Below, in pieces: positions 17,274-26,514 of a stretch of 64,000 nucleotides of DNA (the stretch's first letter is position 1; each line of letters opens with the position of its first letter). The position numbers were made by a program, and so were the translations under genes. Source of the DNA: Caenispirillum bisanense (GTDB lineage: Bacteria > Pseudomonadota > Alphaproteobacteria > Rhodospirillales > Rhodospirillaceae); NCBI RefSeq assembly GCF_900230255.1, contig NZ_OCNJ01000002.1:496001-560000 (forward strand), given 5' to 3'. The notes below the pieces were generated by a model. It was not told where the DNA came from and ran no database searches. It worked only from the letters and a program-made list of their open reading frames with translations.

Positions 17274-18710
17274 ATGGCTACATTGCAACTGGCCGGGAAC
17301 GACGTGCGCACGCTCCGCTTCGGCGACCAGCGCATGCTGTTCCACGTGCCGTCCACCAGCGTCTTCGCGCTCGACCCGCTCGGCGCCGAGATGGTGGACC
17401 TGTTCCGCGAGCGCGGCCCGACCGGCGTCGGCGAGGACGACATCCGCACCCGCTTCGACGGGCGTTACCCGGCCGCCGACGTCATCGAGACCCTGCGCGA
17501 GTTCCTGACCCTGCGCATCGTCGGCCCCGACGCGGCGACCCCCGTCGAGGCCAAGCCCATCGTCGTCGAGGAGCTGCCGGTCTCGACCGTCGTGCTCAAC
17601 GTCAACACCGGCTGCAACCTCAGCTGCACCTACTGCTACAAGGAGGACCTGACCACCCCCGCCGCCGGCCAGCGCATGGAGTTCGACACCGCCGCCCAGG
17701 CCGTCGACCTGCTGCTGGAGGAAGCCGCCGGGCGCGACCGCGTCAACGTGGTGTTCTTCGGCGGCGAGCCGCTCAGCAACATGCCGCTCATCCGCGCCGT
17801 GGTGGACTTCGCCGAGCGGCGCGGGCGGGAGACGGGCAAGGTCATCGATTTCTCGCTGACCACCAACGCCACCCTGCTGACCGAGGAACTGGTGGACTAC
17901 TTCGACGCCCACCGCTTCGGCATCACCATCAGCATGGACGGCCCGCCCGACCTGCACGACCGCAACCGCCGCACCGTCGGCGGCAAGGGCACCTACGACG
18001 TGGTGGCGGCCAAGGCGAAAATGCTGCTCGGCCGCTACAAGTCCCGCCCCATCGGCGCCCGCGTGACGCTGACCACCGGCGTGACCGACGTGGCGCGCAT
18101 CCACAAGCACCTGAAGGACGAGCAGGGCTTCTTCGAGGTCGGGTTCTCGCCCGTCACCTCGGGCGACAACAGCTTCTTCAACCTGCTGCCCGACGAACTC
18201 GCCACCGTGTTCGAGGGGCTGAAGGAGCTGGGGCGGGAGTACGTGGCCGCGGCCCTCGCGGGCGGCAACACCGGCTTCGGCAACATGCACCAGCTGATGA
18301 CCGACCTGTCGGAAGGGACCTCCAAGTCCCTGCCGTGCGGGGCGGGCGCCGGCATGCTGGCGGTCGACCGCAAGGGCGACGTCAACCTGTGCCACCGCTT
18401 CACCGGATCGAAGATGCCGACCTTCGGCAACGTCGAAGCCGGCTGGGACAAGGCGGCGGTGCGCGGTTTCCTGGAGGAGGCGGCCAACCGCAAGGACCCC
18501 GTCTGCTCCACCTGCTGGATCCGCAAGCTGTGCGCCGGCGGCTGCTACCACGAGGCCTACAGCCGCTACGCCGACCCGCTGAAGCCCAACCACCACTACT
18601 GCGACCTGATGCGCGACTGGGTGGCGTTCGGGCTCGAGTCCTACGCCGCGATCATGGCCGGCAACCCCGGCTTCTTCGACCGCCACGTCGCCCCGAGGAG
18701 GGCCCATTGA
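17274..18710 (+). CDS. qhpD: Radical SAM/SPASM maturase of QHNDH gamma subunit
   Basis: The 478-residue enzyme has the radical SAM motif Cys114-x3-Cys118-x2-Cys121 ([10 protein letters not shown]), the GGEP strand (FFGGEPL) and a cysteine-rich SPASM region near the C-terminus ([19 protein letters not shown]). QhpD forms the intrapeptidyl thioether links between cysteine sulfurs and Asp/Glu side chains in QhpC before the peptide leaves the cytoplasm. The gene sits between qhpA and qhpC and overlaps qhpC by 1 nt (TGATG), which couples maturase and substrate synthesis. A good ribosome site (GGAGG) fixes the start. Confidence 0.95.
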   Translation: MATLQLAGNDVRTLRFGDQRMLFHVPSTSVFALDPLGAEMVDLFRERGPTGVGEDDIRTRFDGRYPAADVIETLREFLTLRIVGPDAATPVEAKPIVVEELPVSTVVLNVNTGCNLSCTYCYKEDLTTPAAGQRMEFDTAAQAVDLLLEEAAGRDRVNVVFFGGEPLSNMPLIRAVVDFAERRGRETGKVIDFSLTTNATLLTEELVDYFDAHRFGITISMDGPPDLHDRNRRTVGGKGTYDVVAAKAKMLLGRYKSRPIGARVTLTTGVTDVARIHKHLKDEQGFFEVGFSPVTSGDNSFFNLLPDELATVFEGLKELGREYVAAALAGGNTGFGNMHQLMTDLSEGTSKSLPCGAGAGMLAVDRKGDVNLCHRFTGSKMPTFGNVEAGWDKAAVRGFLEEAANRKDPVCSTCWIRKLCAGGCYHEAYSRYADPLKPNHHYCDLMRDWVAFGLESYAAIMAGNPGFFDRHVAPRRAH

Positions 18711-19033
18711 TGAAGCACATCACTCCGATGAACCGCAAGGCCAAGGCCGTCGAGCAGGCTGCCGACGGCGGCGGTGTCGACGAGGTCTACACCATGTCGT
18801 CCATCGTCACCGGCTGCACGGCGACCGTCGATCCGGGTTGGGAAATCGACCCCTTCGGCAGCGTCGCGGCGCTCTGCGCCCCCATGGAGGCGGACCTTTA
18901 CGGCTGTTCCGACCCCTGCTGGTGGCCGGCCCAGGTGCCCGACACCATGAACACCTATCCCGACTGGAACGCCGACGCCCCTTCGGCCCAGAACGACTGG
19001 CGCGAACTCGGCGCCGTCTTCCCGAAGAAGTGA
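18710..19033 (+). CDS. qhpC: QHNDH gamma subunit, crosslinked CTQ precursor peptide
   Basis: The 107-residue precursor carries the residues modified in known QHNDHs. Taking residue 30 as mature position 1, the thioether pairs fall on Cys36-Glu45, Cys56-Asp62 and Cys70-Asp78, and the quinone pair falls on Cys66-Trp72. These match mature pairs 7-16, 27-33, 41-49 and 37-43 of the characterised enzymes. About 29 N-terminal residues form the leader removed by the QhpE protease; it is not a Sec signal. The tail is acidic and Trp-rich ([17 protein letters not shown]). Coupled to qhpD by a 1-nt overlap. The leader boundary is inferred from the numbering alone. Confidence 0.95.
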   Translation: MKHITPMNRKAKAVEQAADGGGVDEVYTMSSIVTGCTATVDPGWEIDPFGSVAALCAPMEADLYGCSDPCWWPAQVPDTMNTYPDWNADAPSAQNDWRELGAVFPKK

Positions 19034-19050
19034 CGGCCAGGAGCAGGACG

Positions 19051-20154
19051 ATGACCATGTATCGCAAGACCCTGCTGGCGGCCGCGGCCGGCCTCGCCCT
19101 GGTGGGCCTGGCCGGCGGCGAGGCGTCGGCCAAGGAATACCTGCTGACCGCCGCCAAGCCCAACAAGGTGGTGCTCATCGACCCGGCGGCGCGGGCCGTC
19201 GAGAAGGTGGTGGAAATCCCCGGCCCCGGCGTCGCGCCGTGGACGGTGATCCCCTCGCCCGACGCCAAGGTCGCCTACGTGCTAACCGCCCACAACGAGG
19301 CGGTGGTCGGCGTCGACCTCGACACCGGCAAGGAAGTCTTCCGTACCGACATGAACGAGCCGGAAAACGTGCGCTCCAAGATCATGCCGGCGGTGGAACT
19401 GTCGCGCGACGGCAAGGAGCTGTTCGTCTTCGTCTCGCCCATGAAGGAACTGCCGGGCGAATACCAGGTGATGGACACCCGCGTGAAGGTGTTCAGCACC
19501 GCCGACGGCGTCGGCGCCAAGCCGGTGCGCGAGTTCGAAGTGCCGCGCCGCATCGCCCTGTTCTTCATGTCGGCCGACGACCAGACCCTGTGGGGCCTCG
19601 GCTGGGATCTCTACGGCATCGACCCCAAGACCGGCGCCATCAAGGAGACCCACAAGATCGTCAACGGCCCGAAGCCGGACCGCGCCCCGGCCGACATCCT
19701 GGACTTCTGGCCGCAGTACGAACAGGCGGACGTGTTCTCGACGCCCTACTACACCTTCGACACCACCAAGCAGGCCGACGATCCCACCGCCTACAAGACC
19801 GGCATGCTGACGCTTGACCTGAAGTCGGGCGAGTTCGTCATGGATGAGTTCGAGGATACCTCGGCCGTCATCTTCTCGTCGGTGGTCAACCCGGTGCGGC
19901 GCAACGAGGTGTTCTCCACCTACACCCAGTTGTCGAAGATCGACACCGCCACCGACACGCTGGTGAAGCGCGTCGACCTGCCGCACACCTACTACTCCAT
20001 CAACATCAGCGGTGACGGCGAGGAGGTCTACGTCGCCGGCACCATGTGCGACATCGGCATCTATTCCACCGCCGACCTGTCGGAGAAGGGCCGGGTGGAG
20101 ATCCCCGGCTGCCCCGACCAGGGTGTCGCCTCGCTCCGCGTGATCGAGCGCTGA
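19051..20154 (+). CDS. qhpB: QHNDH beta subunit, YVTN-type beta-propeller
   Basis: The 367-residue protein has a signal peptide ending at ASA/KE (residue 27) and a repeated YVTN/NHL-like beta-propeller pattern: KVVLIDPAARAVEKVV, VVGVDLDTGKEVF and SPDAKVAYVLTAHN. In QHNDH the seven-bladed beta subunit forms part of the active-site pocket around the gamma subunit. Its position after qhpD-qhpC matches the Paracoccus order. The start has AGGAGC upstream; in-frame codons further 5' overlap qhpC and lack a signal peptide. No missing region is evident compared with the usual length. Confidence 0.94.
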   Translation: MTMYRKTLLAAAAGLALVGLAGGEASAKEYLLTAAKPNKVVLIDPAARAVEKVVEIPGPGVAPWTVIPSPDAKVAYVLTAHNEAVVGVDLDTGKEVFRTDMNEPENVRSKIMPAVELSRDGKELFVFVSPMKELPGEYQVMDTRVKVFSTADGVGAKPVREFEVPRRIALFFMSADDQTLWGLGWDLYGIDPKTGAIKETHKIVNGPKPDRAPADILDFWPQYEQADVFSTPYYTFDTTKQADDPTAYKTGMLTLDLKSGEFVMDEFEDTSAVIFSSVVNPVRRNEVFSTYTQLSKIDTATDTLVKRVDLPHTYYSINISGDGEEVYVAGTMCDIGIYSTADLSEKGRVEIPGCPDQGVASLRVIER

Positions 20155-20156
20155 GC

Positions 20157-21887
20157 ATGGCGGTCGCGCCGAGCCCGCACGCCCCCCGCGCGGCTCCGGC
20201 GCGGTCGACGCGGGACCAGGTCCGCTGGGCCTGGTCCTTCGTCGCACCGCACCGGACGACGCTGGCGGCCATCGCGCTCACCTCGCTGCTCGGGGTGGGC
20301 ATCGGGCTGGCGCAGCCGTGGATCACCAAGCTTCTCATCGACGATGCCCTGCTCGGCGGCGACCTGCGCCTGCTGGTGATGCTGAGCGCCGGCATGGTCG
20401 GCATCGGCATCCTGTCCACCGCCGTGTCGGCGTGGAACCGCTGGATCTATATTCGTGCCTCCGGGCGCATCCTGTTCGCCATGCGCGGGCGAGTGCATGC
20501 CCACCTTCTCACCCTGTCGCCGCGCTTCTACGCCCGCTGGAAGACCGGCGACCTGCTCAGCCGGCTCGACGGCGACATCGGCGAAATCCTGCGCTTCGCC
20601 GTCGACGCCCCGCTGGCGGCGCTCAACGCCGTGCTGGTGCTGACCGGCGCGCTGACGCTCATGCTGCTGCTCGACCCGTGGCTGACGGCGCTGGCGCTGG
20701 CGCTGCTGCCGGCGCAACTGCTGTTCCTGAAGTGGGTCCGCCCCATCGTCGACCGTCGCACGCGGGCCTTGCGCGAGCGCTCCGGCGAGGTGTCGAGCTT
20801 CCTGGTGCGCAGCCTGTCGGCCGTGAAGGTGGTGCAGGCCTTCCGCGCCGAGCGGGCCGAAACGAAGCGCCTCGACGGGCTCGGCCACGGCTACCTGGAC
20901 GACCTGCTGCGCCTGCAGATGGTGAACTTCGCCGCCGGGGCGGTGCCGGGTCTGTTCGGCTCGGTCGGCAATGCCCTGGTTTTCGTGGTCGGCGGCATGA
21001 TGGTGCTGAACGGCGCCTTCACCCTCGGCGGCCTCGTCGCCTTCACCGCCTATCTCGGCCGCGCCACCGGCCCCATGCAGTCGCTGCTCGGGTTGTGGAT
21101 GGCGGTGCGGCGGGCGCGGGTGAGCCTCGACCGCGTCATGGAAATCCTCGACGCCGCCCCCGACGTGGCCGACCCGCCGCAGCCCCGCCCGCTGCCCGCA
21201 CACGGCCCCGCCTCCGTGCGCCTGGAGGCGGTGGACTACCGCCACGCCGAGGCGCCGGTGCTGATCGGTGCCACCCTCGACATTCCCGCCGGCGCCAAGG
21301 TGGTGCTCGTCGGGGCTTCCGGGGCCGGCAAGAGCACGGTGGTCGATCTGCTGCACCGCCATTTCGATCCGCAGGGCGGCCGCGTCACCCTGGCCGGCCT
21401 CGACCTGCGCGACCTCGCGCTGGCCGACCTGCGCCGCGCCGTCGCCGTCATGGGGCAGGAGGTGGTGCTGTTCCCCGGCTCCATCGCCGACAGCATCCGC
21501 CTCGGCGCGCCCGAGGCCGACGACGCGGCGGTGGAGCGCGCTGCCCGCGCCGCCCAACTCGGCCCGCTGCTCGACCGCCTGCCGCAGGGCCTCGATACCC
21601 CCGTCGGCGAGGCCGGCGCCCTGTTCTCGGGCGGCGAGCGGCAGCGCATGGCGCTGGCCCGCTGCCTGCTGCTCGATCCGGCGGTGCTGGTGCTCGACGA
21701 GCCGACCTCGGCCCTGGATGCCGAGACCGCCGCCGCCCTCGCCGCCGAGATCGACCGCCTGTTCGCCGACCGCACCCGCATCGTCGTCAGCCACCGGCCC
21801 GATATGCTGACCGGCGCCGATGCGGTGTGGGAGTTGCGCGACGGCCGCTTCCGCCCGCTGCCGCAGCCCGTGCGGGAGAGCGCGTGA
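20157..21887 (+). CDS. qhpF: ABC transporter QhpF, peptide exporter of the QHNDH system
   Basis: The 576-residue half-transporter fuses a six-helix ABC transmembrane domain (about residues 25-320) to an ATPase domain. Walker A is VGASGAGKST (near 385), the signature is FSGGERQRMALARC, Walker B is VLVLDEPTSALD, and the switch is VSHRPDML. It would work as a homodimer. In the characterised system QhpF is needed to move the processed gamma subunit to the periplasm. It starts 2 bp after qhpB and overlaps qhpE by 1 nt. No N-terminal C39 peptidase is fused, consistent with a separate protease, QhpE. Confidence 0.93.
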   Translation: MAVAPSPHAPRAAPARSTRDQVRWAWSFVAPHRTTLAAIALTSLLGVGIGLAQPWITKLLIDDALLGGDLRLLVMLSAGMVGIGILSTAVSAWNRWIYIRASGRILFAMRGRVHAHLLTLSPRFYARWKTGDLLSRLDGDIGEILRFAVDAPLAALNAVLVLTGALTLMLLLDPWLTALALALLPAQLLFLKWVRPIVDRRTRALRERSGEVSSFLVRSLSAVKVVQAFRAERAETKRLDGLGHGYLDDLLRLQMVNFAAGAVPGLFGSVGNALVFVVGGMMVLNGAFTLGGLVAFTAYLGRATGPMQSLLGLWMAVRRARVSLDRVMEILDAAPDVADPPQPRPLPAHGPASVRLEAVDYRHAEAPVLIGATLDIPAGAKVVLVGASGAGKSTVVDLLHRHFDPQGGRVTLAGLDLRDLALADLRRAVAVMGQEVVLFPGSIADSIRLGAPEADDAAVERAARAAQLGPLLDRLPQGLDTPVGEAGALFSGGERQRMALARCLLLDPAVLVLDEPTSALDAETAAALAAEIDRLFADRTRIVVSHRPDMLTGADAVWELRDGRFRPLPQPVRESA

Positions 21888-22612
21888 TGACCGCCGCCCC
21901 GACCCCCGTCCTCGCCCCCGTCACCGTCGCCGTCATCGACAGCGGCATCGCGAGCCCGCCCGGCGCCCCCGTGGCGCTGGCCCGTGCCTTCCGCCCGGCG
22001 CAGGACGGCAGCGTGCGCGCCGTGCCGCCGGAGCCCGACACCCTCGGCCACGGCAGCGCCGTCGCCCGGCTGGTGCGCGAGGCCTGCCCGGACGCCCGCC
22101 TGCTCGACGCCCAGGTGTTCGGCCGCCACAGCGCCACGTCCGCCGGGCTGGTGGCGGCAGGGCTCACCTGGGCGGTGGAGCAGGGGGCGGATGTCTGCGT
22201 CCTCAGCCTGGGTTTGCGCAGCGACCGCGCCGTGCTGGCCGAGGCGGTGGCGGCGGCGCTGGCCGCCGGGGTGACGGTTGTCGCCTCCGCCCCCGCCCGC
22301 GGCGGGCCGGTGTGGCCGGCGGCCTATCCCGGCGTGGTGCGCGTCTCCGGCGATGCCCGCTGCGGCGTCGGCGAGCTGTCGTGGTTCGGCGACGGCGGCG
22401 GTGCGGCGGAATACGGCGCCTGCCCCGGCGTGGTGGTGGAACCCGGCCGCCAGCCGACCGGCGGCGCCAGTTTCGCCGCTGCCCGCATCGCCGGCCTGCT
22501 CGCCGCAGCCCGCGCCGCCGGCACCTGGGCGGCGGGCGAGGCGCCGGAGGTGTGGCTGCGCGCGGCGGCCCGCTTCGTCGGGCGCGAGCGCCGCGTCTCC
22601 GCCGGCGGCTGA
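21887..22612 (+). CDS. qhpE: Subtilisin-like leader peptidase QhpE
   Basis: The 241-residue protein is a compact subtilase with the triad Asp18 (VAVIDSGI), His55 (LGHGSAVA) and Ser195 (TGGASFAAA). It has no signal peptide, consistent with a cytoplasmic enzyme that trims the QhpC leader. It is smaller than secreted subtilisins and lacks a propeptide. The segment that normally carries the oxyanion-hole asparagine reads VVASAPARGG here, with no Asn visible, so the oxyanion hole may be built differently. It is translationally coupled to qhpF (TGATG) and ends the conserved qhpADCBFE run. Confidence 0.9.
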   Translation: MTAAPTPVLAPVTVAVIDSGIASPPGAPVALARAFRPAQDGSVRAVPPEPDTLGHGSAVARLVREACPDARLLDAQVFGRHSATSAGLVAAGLTWAVEQGADVCVLSLGLRSDRAVLAEAVAAALAAGVTVVASAPARGGPVWPAAYPGVVRVSGDARCGVGELSWFGDGGGAAEYGACPGVVVEPGRQPTGGASFAAARIAGLLAAARAAGTWAAGEAPEVWLRAAARFVGRERRVSAGG

Positions 22613-22705
22613 CGCACAACCGTTCAAGACGGCGCCACGGGCGCCCGCCCAGACTCCTCCCGCGCACGCCGCCCATGGCGCGCCGCACCGAGGAGGAGGA
22701 GAGGC

Positions 22706-23617
22706 ATGGAAGTCGGGTTCATCGGGCTCGGCGTCATGGGGCAGCCCATGGCGCTCAACCTGGCGCGGGCGGGCACGCCGCTGGTGGTGTGGAACCGCTC
22801 GCCGGAGAAATGCGCGCCGCTGAAGGCGGCCGGCGCGGCGGTGGCGGCGACGGTCGCCGAGGTGTTCCGGCGGGCGCGCGTCGTCATCCTCATGCTGGCC
22901 CACGAGGACGCCATGGACGCCGCCCTCGGTCGCGGCACGCCGGACTTCGACCGCCGCGTCGTCGGGCGCATCGTCGTCCACATGGGCACCACCTCGCCGG
23001 ACTACTCCCGCCGCCTCGACGCCGCCATCCGCGCCGCCGGCGGAACCTATGTGGAGGCGCCGGTGTCGGGCTCGCGGGCGCCGGCGGAGGCGGGGCAGCT
23101 GGTCGCCATGCTGGCCGGCGACCCCGATGCCGTGGCGGCGGTGCGGCCGCTGCTCGCGCCGCTCTGCCGCGACGCGGTGGAGTGCGGCCCGGTCCCCTCG
23201 GCGCTGCTCATGAAGCTCGCCGTCAACCTGTTCCTCATCACCATGGTGACGGGCCTGGCCGAGGCGAGCCACTTCGCCGACCGCCACGGGCTCGACATGG
23301 CGCGCTTCGTCGCCGTGCTCGACGCCGGCCCCATGGCGAGCGCCGTCAGCCGCATGAAGGCCGACAAGTTGCTGGCGCGCGACTTCTCGGTGCAGGCGGC
23401 CATCGCCGACGTGCTGAAGAACAACCGCCTGATCGCCGAGGCGGCGCGGGCGGCGGGGCTGGCCTCGCCGCTGCTCGACGCCTGCCATGCCCTCTACGGC
23501 GAGACGCTGGCGCTCGGCCACGGCGGCGAGGACATGGCGGCGGTGGTGCGGGCGCTGGAGGCGCGCACCGACGGCGTCACTCCGCCGCCAGCGCCGCGGC
23601 CCACCGCGCCGGCGTGA
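22706..23617 (+). CDS. NAD(P)-dependent beta-hydroxyacid dehydrogenase (HIBADH family)
   Basis: The 303-residue protein has the N-terminal Rossmann motif GLGVMG (7-12), the substrate loop EAPVSGS (117-123) and the catalytic Lys170 with Asn174 (LLMKLAVN). The retained lysine marks a beta-hydroxyacid dehydrogenase such as 3-hydroxyisobutyrate or tartronate semialdehyde reductase. Imine reductases of the same superfamily replace it. It follows qhpE by 93 bp in the same direction and may share the amine-utilisation transcript, but no qhp role is known. Its 3' end overlaps the convergent AraC gene by 41 bp. Confidence 0.88.
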   Translation: MEVGFIGLGVMGQPMALNLARAGTPLVVWNRSPEKCAPLKAAGAAVAATVAEVFRRARVVILMLAHEDAMDAALGRGTPDFDRRVVGRIVVHMGTTSPDYSRRLDAAIRAAGGTYVEAPVSGSRAPAEAGQLVAMLAGDPDAVAAVRPLLAPLCRDAVECGPVPSALLMKLAVNLFLITMVTGLAEASHFADRHGLDMARFVAVLDAGPMASAVSRMKADKLLARDFSVQAAIADVLKNNRLIAEAARAAGLASPLLDACHALYGETLALGHGGEDMAAVVRALEARTDGVTPPPAPRPTAPA

Positions 23618-24365
23618 GGCCCCAGGCGCGCTTCCACTGGCGCGTCATGTGGCTCTGGTCGGCGAAGCCGGTGGCGGTGGCGGCCTCGGCGAGCCCGGCG
23701 CCCGCCGCCACCAGCCGCCGCGCCGCATCCAGACGCCGCAGCGTGCGGTAGCGGCTCGGGCTGGTGCCGAAGGCGGCGCGGAACTGGCGGGCCAGCGTCC
23801 AGCGCGTCAGGCCCGCCTCGCGCTCCAGCGCCGCCAGGGGGTGCTCGCCGGCGGGGTCGGCGGCGATGCGCGCCCGGACCCGCTCCAGCGCCGGCAGGTC
23901 GAGATGCCCCGTTGGCAGGTCGCCGCCCGCCGCCACCACCAGCAGGTCGGCCGCCGCCACGATCAGGTCCACCCGGGCCGCCTCGTCCACCGTCGTCTCC
24001 AGGTCCCACAGCGCCGCCGCCGCCCGCAGGCCGGCGCCGTCCACCACCGGCTGCGCCACGAAGGGCAGCGGCCGGCCGCCGAGCGCCCGCTGCACCAGCG
24101 CCGGGTCGAGATAGGCGATGCGGTAGGCGAAGCCGGCCTCGGTGCCGGCGCGGCCGTCGTGCAGCTCGTCGGGGTGCAGGATGTGGGCCTGGCCGGGCAG
24201 GCAGTGCCACGTCTCGCCGCGGAAGCGGAAGCTCTGCACGCCGGCGAGCGTGATGCCGATGGCGTAGGTGTCGTGGCGGTGCGGCGCGAAGGGCCGCCCG
24301 TGCAGATGGGCCTCCAGGCGCTCGACGCCGGGGGCGGAGGGGGCGGGGCGGATGCGGTCGGCCAT
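23577..24365 (-). CDS. AraC-family transcriptional regulator
   Basis: The 262-residue regulator has an N-terminal cupin-like ligand domain ([27 protein letters not shown]) and a C-terminal pair of AraC helix-turn-helices ([40 protein letters not shown], about residues 170-258). In Paracoccus the qhp cluster ends with qhpR, an AraC-family activator, so this protein is a candidate equivalent. The family is large, however, and a two-component pair already sits at the other end of the island. It is transcribed against the island and overlaps the dehydrogenase gene tail-to-tail. A GGGAG ribosome site supports the chosen ATG. Confidence 0.9.
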   Translation of the reverse strand: MADRIRPAPSAPGVERLEAHLHGRPFAPHRHDTYAIGITLAGVQSFRFRGETWHCLPGQAHILHPDELHDGRAGTEAGFAYRIAYLDPALVQRALGGRPLPFVAQPVVDGAGLRAAAALWDLETTVDEAARVDLIVAAADLLVVAAGGDLPTGHLDLPALERVRARIAADPAGEHPLAALEREAGLTRWTLARQFRAAFGTSPSRYRTLRRLDAARRLVAAGAGLAEAATATGFADQSHMTRQWKRAWGLTPARWAAALAAE

Positions 24366-24540
24366 GGCGGTGCGGCTCCCTGTGGGGCTCGCGCCAGTAT
24401 GGCGGGCGGGGGCGCGGGGCTTGGCTGAAACCTTCTCGCGTTGCCCTGAGAAGTCCTCGTTTGCAGGTGCGAAGGCGGTGGGCGAGGGTGGGGATGCCCG
24501 GGGGCCGCGGCCTTCGGACGACTTCCCAGTATGGTACCCG

Positions 24541-25575
24541 TTACGAGTTCCTTTGCCGCGGCCGCGGTTCGCCTCCCGCAACACGGCTCGCTGCACCGCC
24601 GGCTTCCGCCGGCCGGGCCTTCGAACGTCGGGCCTGGCCAGCGCGGAAGCCGGCGGTCTCTTTTCCCGCCGCCGCTTCTCCCGCCGCCGCCAGATGATCG
24701 AGCAGCCGCCGCGCCGGCGCCGTCAGGGCGTCGCGGTCGCGCAGGCAGATCACCAGCCGCCGCATCGCCCAAGGGTCGTCGAGCCGCACCACGGCGATGC
24801 CGCTCGCCCGCCGATGGCGGCGGGCCGCCGTTTCCGGCACCACCGCGAGGCCGACGCCGGCGCCCGCCATGCGGCAGACCGACTCGAACCCCGGCATGCG
24901 CACCCGCAGCGTCAGTGTCCGTCCGAGCGCCGCCGCGTGCCCCGCTAGATGATCCTGCAGGGCGCTGCCGTCGCGCAGGCCCACCATGGGCGCGTCCACC
25001 ACCTCGGCGAAGGCGACCGAGCGCCGCGCCGCGAGCGGGTGGTCGCGCGGCACCGCCAGCACCAGCCGGTCGGTGTGGAAGGGCAGGGTGGCGAGCGCCG
25101 CGAGGCCGCCCGCCTGCGCCGCCGCCTCGCTGACGATGCCGAGGTCGGCGCGGTTCTCCGCCACCGCCCGCACGACGAGGCGGCTTTCGCGTTCCTCCAG
25201 CGCCACGTCGATGCCGGGGTTGGCGACCAGGAAGCCGGACAGCACGTCGGGCAGGATCTCGGTCAGCGCTGCCGTGTGGGCCGTCAGCCGCACATGGCCG
25301 CGCAGGCCCCCGGCGTGCTCCGCCAACTCGGCGTGCAGGGCGTCCATCTGGCGCAGGACGGCGCGGGCGTGGTGCAGCAGGGCGAGGCCGGCCGGCGTCG
25401 GCGTGACGCCGCGCCGGCCGCGGGTGAACAGCGGCACGCCCACCGCCGCCTCCATGCCGGCGATGCGGGCGCTGGCCGAGGGCAGGGCGAGATGGCAGCG
25501 GGCGGCGCCGCGGGTGATGCTGCCGGCCTCCGCCGCGGCGGCGAACAGGCGCAGGTCGGTGACGTCGAAGCGCAT
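24541..25575 (-). CDS. LysR-family transcriptional regulator with long C-terminal tail
   Basis: The 344-residue protein has the LysR winged HTH at residues 1-60 (LRLFAAAAEAGSITRGAARC) and a periplasmic-binding-like effector domain of the CysB/NodD type. It is about 45 residues longer than usual; the extra tail is basic and Ala/Gly/Arg-rich (residues about 300-344) and may be read-through into non-functional sequence. It is divergent from the TauE/SafE transporter gene 101 bp away. LysR regulators usually control the divergent neighbour, so that transporter is the likely target. Confidence 0.9.
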   Translation of the reverse strand: MRFDVTDLRLFAAAAEAGSITRGAARCHLALPSASARIAGMEAAVGVPLFTRGRRGVTPTPAGLALLHHARAVLRQMDALHAELAEHAGGLRGHVRLTAHTAALTEILPDVLSGFLVANPGIDVALEERESRLVVRAVAENRADLGIVSEAAAQAGGLAALATLPFHTDRLVLAVPRDHPLAARRSVAFAEVVDAPMVGLRDGSALQDHLAGHAAALGRTLTLRVRMPGFESVCRMAGAGVGLAVVPETAARRHRRASGIAVVRLDDPWAMRRLVICLRDRDALTAPARRLLDHLAAAGEAAAGKETAGFRAGQARRSKARPAEAGGAASRVAGGEPRPRQRNS

Positions 25576-25676
25576 AGGCGAAGCTCCCGGCGCGGCAGGA
25601 GCCTTCGGAACAGACGAAGGCTGGCTGCGGATCTTCCAGATTGTCGGCCGCCGCCGCCGGGCGCAAGGTCGGCGGC

Positions 25677-26420
25677 ATGACCGACACGTACACCCTTCTC
25701 ACCCTGGCGCTGATCGGCGCCACCTTCGTGCTCGCCGGCACCGCCAAGGGCCTGGTCGGGCTCGGCCTGCCGACGGTGGTGGTCGGGCTGCTCGGGCAGG
25801 TGATGGCGCCCGCAGAGGCGGCGGCGCTCATGGTGGTGCCGTCGCTGCTGACCAACCTGTGGCAGACGGCGGCCGGCGCCGCCCTGCCGCGCCTGCTGGC
25901 CCGCCTGTGGCCCTTCCTGGTCGCCGTCGTCGCCGGCACCGCCGGCGTCGGCGCCCTACTGCCGGAGGCGGCGGGGTCGTGGGCGGCGCGGGCGCTCGGC
26001 GCGGCGCTGCTCGCCTATGCCGCCTTCGGCCTGTGGGGGCCGAGGCTTCGGCTCGGCGCGAAGGCAGACGCGGCGGTCGGGCCGCTCGCCGGCCTCGCCG
26101 CCGGGGCGGTGACGGCGGCGACGGGCGTCGCCGTCATGCCGACGGTACCCTACCTCCAGGCCCTCGGGCTGGAGAAGGACGACCTGGTGCAGGCCCTCGG
26201 CCTCGCCTTCACCGTCTCCACCCTGACGCTCGGCGGCGTGCTGCTCGGCGGGGCGCTGGACGGGCCGACGGCCGCCGTCTCCGCCGGGGCGGTGGTGCCC
26301 GCCGTCGCCGGCATGATGCTGGGCCAGCGGCTGCGGCGGCGGGTGGACGGGGTGCGCTTCCGCCTCGCCTTCTTCGCGGCGCTGGCGATCCTCGGTGCCC
26401 GCCTGCTGCTGGTCGCATGA
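25677..26420 (+). CDS. TauE/SafE (TSUP) family membrane transporter
   Basis: The 247-residue protein is almost entirely hydrophobic, with about seven to eight membrane segments and the two-repeat pattern of the sulfite exporter TauE/SafE family (GTAKGLVGLGLPTVVVGLLG; GAVTAATGVAVMPTVPYLQA). Members move sulfite, sulfoacetate or other small organic anions across the inner membrane. The substrate is not readable here. The divergent LysR gene is its probable regulator. An in-frame start 12 codons upstream would add a hydrophilic leader and has a poorer ribosome site. Confidence 0.88.
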   Translation: MTDTYTLLTLALIGATFVLAGTAKGLVGLGLPTVVVGLLGQVMAPAEAAALMVVPSLLTNLWQTAAGAALPRLLARLWPFLVAVVAGTAGVGALLPEAAGSWAARALGAALLAYAAFGLWGPRLRLGAKADAAVGPLAGLAAGAVTAATGVAVMPTVPYLQALGLEKDDLVQALGLAFTVSTLTLGGVLLGGALDGPTAAVSAGAVVPAVAGMMLGQRLRRRVDGVRFRLAFFAALAILGARLLLVA

Positions 26421-26514
26421 GCATCGCTCGCGTGAGCGGAAGGCATTCGCGTTTGCCGCGGCGCACCCGGCGGCGCGATCCTTCGATCCAGCATCGCGAC
26501 CCGGAGGGACCGCC

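Noticed and set aside
22706-23617. Imine reductase acting on amine-derived imines
   Set aside because: The catalytic Lys170 of beta-hydroxyacid dehydrogenases is present; imine reductases replace it, so the hydroxyacid assignment is preferred.
23577-24365. Calling the AraC protein QhpR
   Set aside because: The position near qhpE is suggestive, but AraC proteins are too numerous and a two-component pair is already linked to the cluster, so no gene symbol was given.
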